This document shows positions 26,738 through 35,870 of a stretch of DNA of 64,000 nt, piece by piece (position 1 is the first letter of the stretch; the number at the start of each line of letters is the position of its first letter). Source of the DNA: Tsuneonella troitsensis (GTDB taxonomy: Bacteria; Pseudomonadota; Alphaproteobacteria; Sphingomonadales; Sphingomonadaceae). Position numbers and translations under genes: made by a program. The stretch is from positions 248,001 through 312,000 of the forward strand of contig NZ_LMAU01000004.1 in the NCBI RefSeq assembly GCF_001441535.1, written 5' to 3'. The notes below the pieces were generated by a model. That model did not search any database. It was not told where the DNA came from and worked only from the letters and a program-made list of their open reading frames with translations.

Positions 26738-28342
26738 TTGCGAGTTAATTCGAAGCAAGACCTCGCTTGTGCAATCGGCATTCCTCTAGAACTGCTTGAA
26801 AGGCGGGCATTTGGGATTCCTCAACACATCTTATACTCTCGGCACGAGTATCCGAAGCGCGACGGAAGCACCCGCCTAATATATAGCCCCCACTGGCCAC
26901 TTCGGCATATTCAGTCGCGCCTTGCAAATCTTCTTGACGAAATATACGAACCATCAAGTCGAGTGAGTGGCTTTGTAAAAGGACGGGGGATTCGCTATAA
27001 TGCATCTCTACATGTCGGCAAACGCCTTCTTCTTAATTTCGATCTTTCTGATTTTTTCCCTACCATTCATTTTGGCCGAATACGCGGGCGACTTAGGGCT
27101 CGTCCCTATCAACTCAATGCCGTTATCGCGACAACCATCGCTCGGCTCTGTACGCTAGACGGAAATTTGCCGATAGGAGCGCCCAGTTCGCCGGTCTTAG
27201 CAAATATCATTTGCTCACATCTTGATGGATTACTAACCCGTTTGGCGCGAGAGCATGGTTGCTTTTACTCACGCTATGCTGACGACATCACGTTCTCCAC
27301 AAATCGACGCTCATTTCCCAACAGCCTCGCGACGGTTGATCACGAAAATGGATTAGCTGCAGTTGGCGCACTTATAAGTGCCGCCGTCACAGAGGCAGGA
27401 TTTATAGTAAATCCGCGAAAGACACGCATTCTTGATAAGAGCTCAAGACAAGAAGTTAGCGGAGTTGTAATAAATCAATTTCTGAATGTACCTCGCTCAT
27501 TTATGAGAGAGATACGCGGCGCATTGAATGCGTGGGAAAAGCACGGTCATATTGCATCAGAACAGTATTTTAAGGAAAAATACAACTGGCGATCGTCGCA
27601 GAGTTTTGAAAATCATTTGAGAGGCAGAATTCAGCACGTAATTCATATTCGCGGTTCTGATGATTTGGTGGTGTGGCGACTTGTTAATCGTTTTAACAAT
27701 CTTCCTGATCGGGCCCACTCAAGCATCTCATATGATAGACCTAAAGATGAACGAGATCGGTTATCGCTTGCGGTTTGCAGAGTTGAAAGCGGAAACGATG
27801 AACTGATGGAGTACAATCAGGGATCAGGAATCAAATTACCAAATGGTAATGTGTTGACGAATTTTCATAATATCGAAATTTGCGGCACGGTCGCACCGAT
27901 TATTGAGATTTATCTAACTGACAATGCTCCGGTTCCCGTGCCGATGCGAGTATTAAAGCATGATTTCGCTAAAGACGTTGCAATATTGGAACCAATTGAC
28001 CCTGAATGGAAAATGCCGATTGCTGCCGCAAGTGCGGAATTGAGCTTCTCCGAATGCAAAGTTGGCGACGACGTCAAGGTTGGAGGGTTCCCAAGCTATC
28101 AGCTAGGAGACAGTTGTCAGATAGCTACTGGCGAAGTCCGAGCATTTTCTAAGATTGAAGGTATCACATACTTTCGAGTTTCAGTACCGATCGTAAAAGG
28201 TAATAGCGGAGGACCAGTCTTCAACATTGACGGACAGGTGGTCGGTATAGCTAGTCGCGGAATTGACACGCATGAGATAACAAATGCGGCGTTCAACGGC
28301 TGCCTAGAGCTTTTTCGCTTCGAAAAATTCTTACAGTCGTAA
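26738..28342 (+). CDS. Retron reverse transcriptase fused to a trypsin-like serine protease
   Basis: The 534-residue protein has two parts. Residues 1 to about 320 are a retron reverse transcriptase with the NAxxH motif (NASLH, 88-92), motif A in NFDLSDFF (100-107), motif B GAPSSPVLAN, the catalytic YADD (180-183), NPRKTRIL and VSGVV (240-244). Residues about 340-534 form a trypsin-like protease with His377 in LTNFHN, Asp413 in AKDVAIL and Ser490 in GNSGGP, a complete triad. The start is taken as TTG at 26738, because an in-frame stop lies at 26705 and no ATG occurs before residue 256. The msr-msd RNA lies directly upstream. By analogy with other retrons it probably senses phage and releases a toxic activity, here proteolysis; that is inference. 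Confidence 0.92.
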   Translation: MRVNSKQDLACAIGIPLELLERRAFGIPQHILYSRHEYPKRDGSTRLIYSPHWPLRHIQSRLANLLDEIYEPSSRVSGFVKGRGIRYNASLHVGKRLLLNFDLSDFFPTIHFGRIRGRLRARPYQLNAVIATTIARLCTLDGNLPIGAPSSPVLANIICSHLDGLLTRLAREHGCFYSRYADDITFSTNRRSFPNSLATVDHENGLAAVGALISAAVTEAGFIVNPRKTRILDKSSRQEVSGVVINQFLNVPRSFMREIRGALNAWEKHGHIASEQYFKEKYNWRSSQSFENHLRGRIQHVIHIRGSDDLVVWRLVNRFNNLPDRAHSSISYDRPKDERDRLSLAVCRVESGNDELMEYNQGSGIKLPNGNVLTNFHNIEICGTVAPIIEIYLTDNAPVPVPMRVLKHDFAKDVAILEPIDPEWKMPIAAASAELSFSECKVGDDVKVGGFPSYQLGDSCQIATGEVRAFSKIEGITYFRVSVPIVKGNSGGPVFNIDGQVVGIASRGIDTHEITNAAFNGCLELFRFEKFLQS

Positions 28343-28525
28343 AGAATTGAGTTTTCCAACATTATTCATATCATGCGTATAGCGTGATGCGGAATGACCA
28401 CTGTTGTCACAGCTTTGACGGTTGTTAGCCCTTGTCTCACTAGCATCTTCTAGCGATTACCCTTCTTAGACCACCTAATGCGCAGATCGCTTTGGCGCTG
28501 CGAGGTTCCGGAAGATCGCCTGCCC

Positions 28526-31453
28526 TTACTCCGCCGCCACGCTCTGCCGCTCAAGCAACGGCGCAAGGTACTGCCCCGTGAAACTCCGCGGCTCGGCCGC
28601 CACCGCCTCCGGCGTCCCCTGCGCCACAACCTCACCCCCGCGCACCCCGCCCTCCGGCCCCAGGTCCAGCACCCAGTCGGCGGTCTTGATCACGTCGAGG
28701 TTGTGTTCGATCACCACGACCGAATTGCCCTGGTCCACCAGCCGCTGGAGCACTTCGAGGAGTTTGCGGACGTCCTCGAAATGCAGGCCGGTCGTCGGCT
28801 CATCCAGGATGTACAGCGTCTGCCCGGTGCTGCGGCGGCTGAGTTCCTTGGCCAGCTTCACCCGCTGCGCCTCGCCGCCCGATAGCGTCGTCGCCTGCTG
28901 GCCGACCTTGACGTAGCCCAGCCCCACCTCGTTCAGCATGTGCATCTTGTCGCGGATCGGGGGGACGGCCTTGAAGAAGCCCTCCGCGTCCTCGATCGTC
29001 ATGTCGAGCACGTCGGCGATGCTGAGGCCCTTGAACTTCACCTCCAGCGTTTCGCGGTTGTATCGCTTGCCGTGGCATTCCTCGCACGTGACGTAGACGT
29101 CGGGCAGGAAGTGCATCTCGATCTTGATCAGGCCGTCGCCCTGGCACGCCTCGCACCGGCCGCCCTTCACGTTGAAGCTGAACCGCCCCGCCTTGTACCC
29201 GCGCGCCTGGCTTTCGGGGAGGCCGGCGAACCAGTCGCGGATCTGGGTGAAGGCGCCGGTGTAGGTCGCCGGGTTGGAGCGCGGGGTGCGGCCGATCGGC
29301 GACTGGTCGATCTCGATCACCTTGTCGCAGTGTTCGAGGCCGGTGACCTTGTCGTGCGCGCCGGCGATCATCCGCGCGCCGTTCAGCGTGCGGGCGGCGG
29401 CGGCATAGAGCGTGTCGATCGTGAAGCTCGACTTGCCCGATCCCGATACGCCCGTGATGCAGCAGAACGTGCCCAAAGGAATGGAGGCCGTGACGTTCTG
29501 CAGGTTGTTCGCGCGCGCGCCGTGGACGGTGATCTTGTGCCCGTTGCCCTTGCGGCGCTTGGCCGGGATCTCGATCCGGCGGCGACCGGTGAGGTAATCG
29601 GCGGTGAGGCTGTTCTTCGCCCTGAGCACCTGTTTCAGCGTGCCCTGCGCCACGATCTCACCCCCGTGGACGCCCGCGCCCGGCCCCAGGTCGACCACGT
29701 GGTCGGCGGTGCGGATCGCGTCCTCGTCGTGCTCCACCACGATGACCGTGTTGCCGAGGTCGCGCAGGCGCTTCAGCGTTTCGAGCAGCCGGTCGTTGTC
29801 GCGCTGGTGGAGGCCGATCGATGGCTCGTCGAGTACGTAGAGCACGCCCGACAGCCCGCTGCCGATCTGGCTGGCGAGGCGGATGCGCTGGCTCTCGCCG
29901 CCCGACAGCGTGCCGCTGGTGCGGTCGAGGTTGAGGTAGTCGAGCCCGACGTTGTCGAGGAAGCCCAGCCGCTCGTTGATCTCCTTGAGGATCGCGCGGG
30001 CGATCTGGTTCTGCGTGTCGGTGAGCTGGTCCGGCAGGGCGAGGAACCAGTCCTTCGCCGCGACGACGCTCATCTGGGTGGGGGTGGCGATGTCGGTGGC
30101 ATTGGCACCCTGCCCGACCTTCACCGCCAGCGCCTTTTCGTTGAGGCGCTTGCCGTGACACGTCTCGCACGCCTGCGCGGTCTGGTACTTGCCCAGCTCC
30201 TCGCGCATCCACGCGCTTTCGGTCTGCAGCATCCGGCGGTTGAGGTTGCCGATCACCCCCTCGAACGCCTTCTTGACGGTGTATTCCTTGCGCCCGTCCT
30301 TGAAGGTGAGCGGGACCGCCCTGCCCTTCGTGCCGAACAGGATGGTGTCGCGGTGTTCGGGCGCGAGGTCCTCCCACGGGGTGGTGAGGTCGAAGCCGTA
30401 TTCCTTGGCGAGCGAGTTCAGCACCTGCATGTAATAGGGCGACGGCGGGTTGGATTTGGCCCACGGCACCACTGCGCCCTGCTTCAGCGTCAGCGCCTCG
30501 TTCGGCACGACGAGCTGCGGGTCGAACAGCAGTTTCTCGCCGAGGCCGTCGCACGCCGGGCACGCGCCCTGCGGGGCGTTGAACGAGAACAGCCGCGGCT
30601 CGACCTCCTCGATCGTGAAGCCGCTGACGGGGCAGGCGAATTTCTCGGAGAAGACGATGCGGTTGGCGGGCAGGCCGGCGCCCTTCATCGCGCCGCCCGC
30701 AGCATCCTCGCTTTCCCGGCCCGGCACCGCGCCGTCGGCGAGGTCGAGATAGACCAGCCCCTCGGCCAGCTTCAGCGCCTGCTCGAAGCTGTCGGCAAGC
30801 CGCGTCTGGATCCCGTCGCGCACCGCGATGCGGTCGACCACAACCTCGATGTCGTGCTTGTACTTCTTGTCGAGCGCGGGGGCTTCGCCGATCTCGTACA
30901 TTTCGCCGTCGATGCGCACGCGGGTGAAGCCCGCCTTCTGCCATTCGGCCAGTTCCTTGCGGTACTCGCCCTTGCGCCCGCGCACCACGGGAGCGAGCAG
31001 GTAGGCGCGTGTCCCTTCGGGCAGCGCCATGACGCGGTCGACCATGTTGGACACCGTCTGCGCCTCGATCCGCAGTCCAGTGGCGGGCGAATAGGGCACC
31101 CCCACCCGCGCCCAAAGCAGGCGCATGTAGTCGTAGATCTCGGTAACCGTCGCCACGGTCGAGCGCGGGTTGCGGCTGGTGGTCTTCTGCTCGATCGAGA
31201 TCGCGGGGCTGAGCCCGTCGATATGCTCGACATCGGGCTTCTGCATCATCTCGAGGAACTGCCGCGCATAGGCGCTGAGGCTCTCGACATAGCGCCGCTG
31301 CCCCTCGGCGTAGATCGTGTCGAACGCCAGGCTCGACTTGCCGCTGCCCGAAAGCCCGGTGATCACGATCAGGCTGTCGCGGGGAAGATCGATATCGATC
31401 CCCTTGAGATTGTGCTCGCGCGCGCCGCGGACGCTAATGTGGGTAAGGGACAT
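28526..31453 (-). CDS. uvrA: UvrABC system protein A
   Basis: UvrA is the damage-recognition ATPase of nucleotide excision repair and loads UvrB. The 975-residue protein has two ABC ATPase modules. The first has [13 protein letters not shown] and [12 protein letters not shown]; the second has [10 protein letters not shown] and [12 protein letters not shown]. Zinc-finger cysteines are seen at CPACDGLG and at CEACQGDG with [10 protein letters not shown]. Length is normal. A LexA box lies 12 bases upstream of the start, so it belongs to the SOS regulon with recA. Confidence 0.98.
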   Translation of the reverse strand: MSLTHISVRGAREHNLKGIDIDLPRDSLIVITGLSGSGKSSLAFDTIYAEGQRRYVESLSAYARQFLEMMQKPDVEHIDGLSPAISIEQKTTSRNPRSTVATVTEIYDYMRLLWARVGVPYSPATGLRIEAQTVSNMVDRVMALPEGTRAYLLAPVVRGRKGEYRKELAEWQKAGFTRVRIDGEMYEIGEAPALDKKYKHDIEVVVDRIAVRDGIQTRLADSFEQALKLAEGLVYLDLADGAVPGRESEDAAGGAMKGAGLPANRIVFSEKFACPVSGFTIEEVEPRLFSFNAPQGACPACDGLGEKLLFDPQLVVPNEALTLKQGAVVPWAKSNPPSPYYMQVLNSLAKEYGFDLTTPWEDLAPEHRDTILFGTKGRAVPLTFKDGRKEYTVKKAFEGVIGNLNRRMLQTESAWMREELGKYQTAQACETCHGKRLNEKALAVKVGQGANATDIATPTQMSVVAAKDWFLALPDQLTDTQNQIARAILKEINERLGFLDNVGLDYLNLDRTSGTLSGGESQRIRLASQIGSGLSGVLYVLDEPSIGLHQRDNDRLLETLKRLRDLGNTVIVVEHDEDAIRTADHVVDLGPGAGVHGGEIVAQGTLKQVLRAKNSLTADYLTGRRRIEIPAKRRKGNGHKITVHGARANNLQNVTASIPLGTFCCITGVSGSGKSSFTIDTLYAAAARTLNGARMIAGAHDKVTGLEHCDKVIEIDQSPIGRTPRSNPATYTGAFTQIRDWFAGLPESQARGYKAGRFSFNVKGGRCEACQGDGLIKIEMHFLPDVYVTCEECHGKRYNRETLEVKFKGLSIADVLDMTIEDAEGFFKAVPPIRDKMHMLNEVGLGYVKVGQQATTLSGGEAQRVKLAKELSRRSTGQTLYILDEPTTGLHFEDVRKLLEVLQRLVDQGNSVVVIEHNLDVIKTADWVLDLGPEGGVRGGEVVAQGTPEAVAAEPRSFTGQYLAPLLERQSVAAE

Positions 31454-31464
31454 AGGTCAGCCGT

Positions 31465-31479
31465 GTTCCGCAAATGTTC
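31465..31479 (-). promoter_or_regulatory. LexA (SOS) box of uvrA
   Basis: The plus strand reads GTTCCGCAAATGTTC, an exact GTTC-N7-GTTC repeat (GAAC-N7-GAAC on the uvrA strand). It ends 12 bases before the uvrA start codon, so repression would block the promoter or very early transcription. Confidence 0.85.
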
Positions 31480-31578
31480 GCGCCGGTCAAGGCGGCAGGG
31501 GGAGTCTTGCCCGGAGGAAACGGGCGGCCTTGCGATGTGGGTTCCGGCGGGCGGTTTGCAACCGGCGAAGGTGCGCTC

Positions 31579-32325
31579 TCAGACGGCGATTTCGAACAAA
31601 CGACCGACGAGTGCGGTCACCGCCATCGCAAGCCCGCCGAACACCACCACGCGCACGACCGCGCGCCCCGCCGGCGCTCCGCCCAGCCGTGCGCTCGCCA
31701 CCCCCAGCAGACCGAGCGCAGCCAACGTCACGCCGACCATCCAGTAGATGACTTGCGCGCCGGGCAGCAGCAGCGCGACGAGCAGCGGCGGCAATCCGCC
31801 CACCACGAACGCGGCGGCAGAGGCACCCGCTGCCTGAAGGGGCCGCGCGGCGACCGCGGCCGAAATGCCCATCTCGTCGCGCGCATGGGCATCGAGCGGA
31901 TCGTGCGCCATCAACCCGGTGGCGACCTTCGCGGCAAGGTCGGGGTCGAGCCCCCGCTGTTCGTAGATCGCCGCGAATTCAGCGTGCTCTTCCTCGGGCG
32001 TATCGACCAGCGCGGCACTTTCGCGGGCCAGGTCCGCGCGTTCGCTGTCGGCCTGGCTTGATACCGAGACGTATTCTCCCGCGGCCATCGACATCGCGCC
32101 TGCGGCGATGCCCGCGAAGCCCGTCAGCACGAGCTGCCCCGCCGATACCGATGCGGCGGCAACGCCCACCATCAGGCTGGCGGTCGAAACCAGCCCGTCG
32201 TTCGCTCCCAGCACCGCCGCGCGCAGCCAGCCGGTGCGGGTGACGAAATGGCGCTCGGCGTGCGCGCTCGGCTGTTGCGAGAGATCGGGTGCAGGCACGG
32301 TTGCCCTCCGTTGCGCGACCGACAT
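31579..32325 (-). CDS. VIT1/CCC1 family membrane protein
   Basis: The 248-residue product belongs to the VIT family of iron/manganese transporters. It shows WLRAAVLGANDGLVSTASLMVGV near the N-terminus (given in part: GANDGLVSTASL), then GAMSMAAGEYVSVSSQ, a cytosolic acidic loop (EEEHAEF), and three hydrophobic C-terminal segments. Five membrane spans are expected. The ATG at 32325 is preferred to one at 32355; neither has a strong ribosome site. Substrate specificity is not certain. Confidence 0.88.
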   Translation of the reverse strand: MSVAQRRATVPAPDLSQQPSAHAERHFVTRTGWLRAAVLGANDGLVSTASLMVGVAAASVSAGQLVLTGFAGIAAGAMSMAAGEYVSVSSQADSERADLARESAALVDTPEEEHAEFAAIYEQRGLDPDLAAKVATGLMAHDPLDAHARDEMGISAAVAARPLQAAGASAAAFVVGGLPPLLVALLLPGAQVIYWMVGVTLAALGLLGVASARLGGAPAGRAVVRVVVFGGLAMAVTALVGRLFEIAV

Positions 32326-32498
32326 CGGGATAACCACGGGCGAGGCAGACGGCAATGCGCCATCTATCGGGTCGTTCGTCGAGGTCGGACTCCGTTTGAT
32401 CGACCGGCGCTTCCCCGTTGCACGGAGAAACTATCATACCTAACCGATTGTTTGCGCGGCGATACCAGCCGCCTATTTTCGTCGCAGGGGACCCACCG

Positions 32499-34565
32499 AT
32501 GATCACGTTCCGTTTCGCCGCATCCGCGCGGCTTCTTGCCGCTGCGTCCGCGCTCGCTTTCGTCACGAGCGCACCGCTTGCCGCACAGGACAGCGCGGTC
32601 GTCACCGACGAGGACGGGCAGCAGATCGTCGTCAACGGAAGGCCCGCGATCGGATCGTTCGGGGTGGACCTTTCGGCGCGCGACCTGACCGCCGATCCGG
32701 GCGACGACTTCGAACGTTACGCCAGCGGCTCATGGATCGACGCGACCCAGATCCCCGGCGACCGGGCCAGCGTGGGCAGCTTCTACAACCTGAACGAGGA
32801 CGTGCAGGCCAACGTCCGCGAACTGATCGAGTCCGGGTCGGGCACGAAATTCGGCGCGCTCTATGCCAGCTACATGGATGAAGCCGCGGTCGAGCGCGCG
32901 GGCATCGCTCCGCTGATGCGCGACATCGCAAAGGTCCGCGCGATCGGCGACAAGACCGAATTCGCCCGTTTCATGGGCGATACCACCGACAGCTTCGGGG
33001 CCAGCCTGTTCGGCACGTTCGTCTATGCCGATACGGCCAATCCGACGATGAACGCGCTGTTCGTCGGCACGGGCGGGTTGGGGCTGCCGCAGAAGGATTA
33101 CTATTTCAAACCGGACTATGCGAAGCAGCGCACGGCCTATCAGGCCTATCTGGAACGGACCCTGCGCACGCTCGGTCACAGCGATGCCGCAGCCAAGGCC
33201 AGCGACGTCATGGCGTTCGAGACTTACCTTGCATCGCTGAGCTGGGACGCGGCCGACCTGCGCGATATCGGCAAGGTCAACAACCCGATGTCGTCCGCCG
33301 AGCTTGCATCCTATGCGCCCGGCATCGACTGGTCCGCTTTGTTCGCCGGCGCCGAAATCCCGCCGCAGGAGCGGATGATCGTGACCGACAACACGGCGGT
33401 GAAGGCGTTCGCCGAGCTTTATTCGGCCACCGACCTCGACACGCTGAAACTGTGGCAGGAAGTCAACGTCGCGGCGCAGGCGACGCCGTACCTCAACAAG
33501 GCGATGGTCGATAGCCGGTTCGCCTTCACCAGCTCGCTGTCGGGCGTGTCGGAGCAGCGCCCCCGGTGGAAGCGCGCGGTCGACATGGTAAACACCTCGC
33601 TGGGTGAGCTGGTTGGACAGGCCTATGTGGGCGAATACTTCCCGGAAATCGCGAAGCAACGGATGGACGATCTCGTCAGGAACCTGAAGCTGGCGATGGC
33701 CGACCGCATTCGCGGCAACGAGTGGATGAGCGCGCCGACCAAGACCGCCGCGCTCGAGAAGCTCGACAAGATGGACGTGATGATCGGCCACCCGGACGAA
33801 TTCCGGAATTACGATCCGCTGACCATCACGCGCACCAGCCTCTACGACAACGCCGTCGCATCGACCGAATTCAACGCCGACTACGCGATGGCCGACCTCG
33901 GCAAGCCGGTCGATCGCAAGAAGTGGGTGATGAACCCGCAGACGGTGAACGCCTACAACGGTGGGCTTGAGAACAAGATGGTGTTCCCCGCCGGAATCCT
34001 GCAGCCGCCGTTCTTCGACGCCTTTGCCGACCCGGCGGTCAACTATGGCGCGATCGGCGTGGTCATCGGCCACGAGATCAGCCACGGCTTCGACGACCAG
34101 GGCCGCAAGATCGACGCGAACGGCGCGGTGCGCGACTGGTGGACACCCGAGGATGCCGCCCGGTTCGAGGCCGAGGCCAAGAAGTTCGGCGAGCAGTATG
34201 CGAAGTTCGAAGTCGTCCCGGGCAGCTTCATCAACCCCGACCTGACGATGGGCGAGAACATCGCCGACCTGGCGGGCGTGATGGTGGCCCACGATGCCTA
34301 CAAGAAATCGCTCGGCGGCAAGGAAGCGCCGGTGATCGACGGGCTGACCGGCGACCAGCGGTTCTTCCTCGCCTATGCACAGGTGTGGAAGGCGAAGGCG
34401 CGCGAAGATGCTCTGCGCAGCCAGGTGACGACCGATCCGCACAGCCCCGCGCGCTATCGCACCATCGCGCCGCTACGGAACGTGGACGCGTGGTACCAGG
34501 CTTTCGGCGTGACCGCCGACGACACGATGTACATCGCGCCAGAGGATCGCGTGCGGATCTGGTGA
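32499..34565 (+). CDS. M13 family zinc metallopeptidase
   Basis: This is a 688-residue secreted neprilysin-like endopeptidase. It has a signal peptide (ending APLAAQ), an N-terminal M13 domain (DDFERYASGSWID), the zinc motif HEISH (His525, Glu526, His529), the third ligand Glu586 in GENIADLAG, and the C-terminal substrate region SPARYRTIAPLRN. Size and order match the family. It probably degrades peptides in the periplasm or outside the cell. An AGGGGAC site precedes the ATG. Confidence 0.95.
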   Translation: MITFRFAASARLLAAASALAFVTSAPLAAQDSAVVTDEDGQQIVVNGRPAIGSFGVDLSARDLTADPGDDFERYASGSWIDATQIPGDRASVGSFYNLNEDVQANVRELIESGSGTKFGALYASYMDEAAVERAGIAPLMRDIAKVRAIGDKTEFARFMGDTTDSFGASLFGTFVYADTANPTMNALFVGTGGLGLPQKDYYFKPDYAKQRTAYQAYLERTLRTLGHSDAAAKASDVMAFETYLASLSWDAADLRDIGKVNNPMSSAELASYAPGIDWSALFAGAEIPPQERMIVTDNTAVKAFAELYSATDLDTLKLWQEVNVAAQATPYLNKAMVDSRFAFTSSLSGVSEQRPRWKRAVDMVNTSLGELVGQAYVGEYFPEIAKQRMDDLVRNLKLAMADRIRGNEWMSAPTKTAALEKLDKMDVMIGHPDEFRNYDPLTITRTSLYDNAVASTEFNADYAMADLGKPVDRKKWVMNPQTVNAYNGGLENKMVFPAGILQPPFFDAFADPAVNYGAIGVVIGHEISHGFDDQGRKIDANGAVRDWWTPEDAARFEAEAKKFGEQYAKFEVVPGSFINPDLTMGENIADLAGVMVAHDAYKKSLGGKEAPVIDGLTGDQRFFLAYAQVWKAKAREDALRSQVTTDPHSPARYRTIAPLRNVDAWYQAFGVTADDTMYIAPEDRVRIW

Positions 34566-34602
34566 CCCTTGCGGATGGCGGTGCATTGGCTACCCCTTGG
34601 CC

Positions 34603-35148
34603 ATGCACCGCCTGTTCGTTGCCCTGCGCCCCCCGCCCGATGTTCGCGCCGCATTGCTCGCGGCCGAAGGCGAAGTGGAACGGGCGCGCTGGCAGGACGA
34701 GGACCAGCTCCACCTGACGCTCCGCTTCGTCGGAGATGTCGATCGGCATCAGGCCGACGACCTCGCCGATGCGCTCGGCTCCGTATCGGCGCCGGCTTTC
34801 GACCTGACGGTGCGCGGTGTGGGCCATTTCGAGCGTAAGGGACGCCCGACCGCCTTGTGGGCCGCGCTGGCGCCATGTGCCGGGCTCGACCTGCTCGCAG
34901 GCCGGATCGAGCGCGCCTGCCGCGCAGCCGGCCTCGCACCGGAAACACGGAAGTTCGTGCCGCACGTGACGCTCGCGCGGCTTTCGGGCGGTGCGACGGG
35001 CGCGGGCGAGTGGTTGTCCCGGCACGGAGACCTGGCGGCGCCCATATGGCCGGTGGTCGCATTCCGGCTTTACGAAAGCAGGATGGGCAGCGGCGGGTCG
35101 GTCTATACCTACCTTGCCGAGTGGCCGCTCGATCGGTTCGCGGACTAG
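34603..35148 (+). CDS. thpR: RNA 2',3'-cyclic phosphodiesterase
   Basis: The 181-residue protein is a 2H phosphoesterase (LigT/ThpR). The two catalytic HxT motifs are HLTLRF and HVTLAR, about 90 residues apart, as expected. It opens 2',3'-cyclic phosphates on RNA and may ligate tRNA halves in vitro. The ATG at 34603 is chosen over a TTG two codons upstream. It overlaps the convergent btuD gene by four bases. Confidence 0.92.
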   Translation: MHRLFVALRPPPDVRAALLAAEGEVERARWQDEDQLHLTLRFVGDVDRHQADDLADALGSVSAPAFDLTVRGVGHFERKGRPTALWAALAPCAGLDLLAGRIERACRAAGLAPETRKFVPHVTLARLSGGATGAGEWLSRHGDLAAPIWPVVAFRLYESRMGSGGSVYTYLAEWPLDRFAD

Positions 35149-35870
35149 CCGGCCAGCAGCGCCCGCGCGCCGGGCTCGCCAAGCCAGCGGGCCTTGACGC
35201 CCCAGATCGTCTCGATCGTCGCCACGTCCAGCGCATCGGCGGGCGGTCCGTCGGCGACGAGCCTGCCGGAATCGAGCACCAGCACCCGGTCGGCGTGGTT
35301 CATCGCCAGCGCCAGGTCGTGCAGCACCAGCACCACCCCCGCCCCGCCCGCCGCCGCATCGCGCAAGTGGCGCAGCAGGCTGTGCCGGTGGCCCAGGTCG
35401 AGCGCGGCGAGCGGCTCGTCGGCGAGGATCCAGCGCGGCGTGCCCGCCAGCACCCGCGCGAGGAGCGCCCGCGCCCGTTCTCCGCCCGACAGCCGCGAAA
35501 CGGGCCGGTCGGCGAGATGGTCGAGGTCGAGCGCGGTGAGCGCCGCGGCCACCTGCGCCTCGCCCCGGTCACGGTGCGGCAGGCGGCCGAGCGCGACGAG
35601 GCTGCGGACCGCAACGTCCCACGCGACCTCGCCGTCCTGCGGCAGGTAGCCGATCGCCTGCGCGCGGGTGCGGGGGTGCATGGTCGCTATCGCCTCGCCG
35701 CGGAGGGTGACTGCACCAGCATCGGGGCGCAGGATTCCCGCGAGGCATTGCAGCAGGCTGGACTTGCCCGCGCCGTTCGGCCCGCAGATCGCGGTAATGC
35801 GGCCGGGCTCGAGCGCGGCGGAGACTCCGGCCAGCCGCCCTGCCAGCGCAGCGTTGTCGATCGCGAGCAT
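35145..35870 (-). CDS. btuD: Vitamin B12 ABC transporter ATPase
   Basis: The 241-residue ATPase has Walker A GPNGAGKSS, the Q-loop in YLPQDGEVAWD, the signature LSGGERARALLARVLAG and Walker B ILADEPLAALD. It is of the FecE/BtuD/HmuV type. The start overlaps the permease stop by one base (TGATG). Cobalamin is inferred as substrate because the operon carries a cobalamin riboswitch; iron-siderophore specificity would otherwise be possible. Confidence 0.88.
   Translation of the reverse strand: MLAIDNAALAGRLAGVSAALEPGRITAICGPNGAGKSSLLQCLAGILRPDAGAVTLRGEAIATMHPRTRAQAIGYLPQDGEVAWDVAVRSLVALGRLPHRDRGEAQVAAALTALDLDHLADRPVSRLSGGERARALLARVLAGTPRWILADEPLAALDLGHRHSLLRHLRDAAAGGAGVVLVLHDLALAMNHADRVLVLDSGRLVADGPPADALDVATIETIWGVKARWLGEPGARALLAG

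Larger units (their letters stand above)
26460..28480. other. AT-richer accessory island carrying a retron
   Basis: Base composition drops visibly from about 26460 to 28480, and codon use in the enclosed gene (many AAT, ATA, TTA codons) differs from the GC-rich neighbours, which indicates horizontal transfer. Contents are a promoter, an msr-msd RNA and an RT-protease gene. Besides these it holds only an ACAAATTTGT palindrome at 26478 and an ATCATGC-GTATA-GCGTGAT hairpin at 28370. No integrase, transposase, tRNA or flanking direct repeat was seen. Confidence 0.7.

Noticed and set aside
26738-28342. Group II intron maturase or DGR reverse transcriptase
   Set aside because: There is no maturase X/HNH domain, no intron domain V/VI structure, and no template/variable repeat pair. 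The NAxxH motif and a1/a2 RNA favour a retron.
26460-28480. Full mobile element with integrase or flanking attachment sites around the retron
   Set aside because: No integrase, transposase, tRNA target or flanking direct repeat could be found.
28343-28525. A second retron effector gene downstream
   Set aside because: Only 183 bases remain before the end of uvrA and all frames are broken by stops.
28940-31747. 935-codon open frame on the plus strand opposite uvrA
   Set aside because: It is antisense to a certain gene, has His/Arg/Ala-rich low-information composition, and arises because GC-rich codons leave few stops on the opposite strand.
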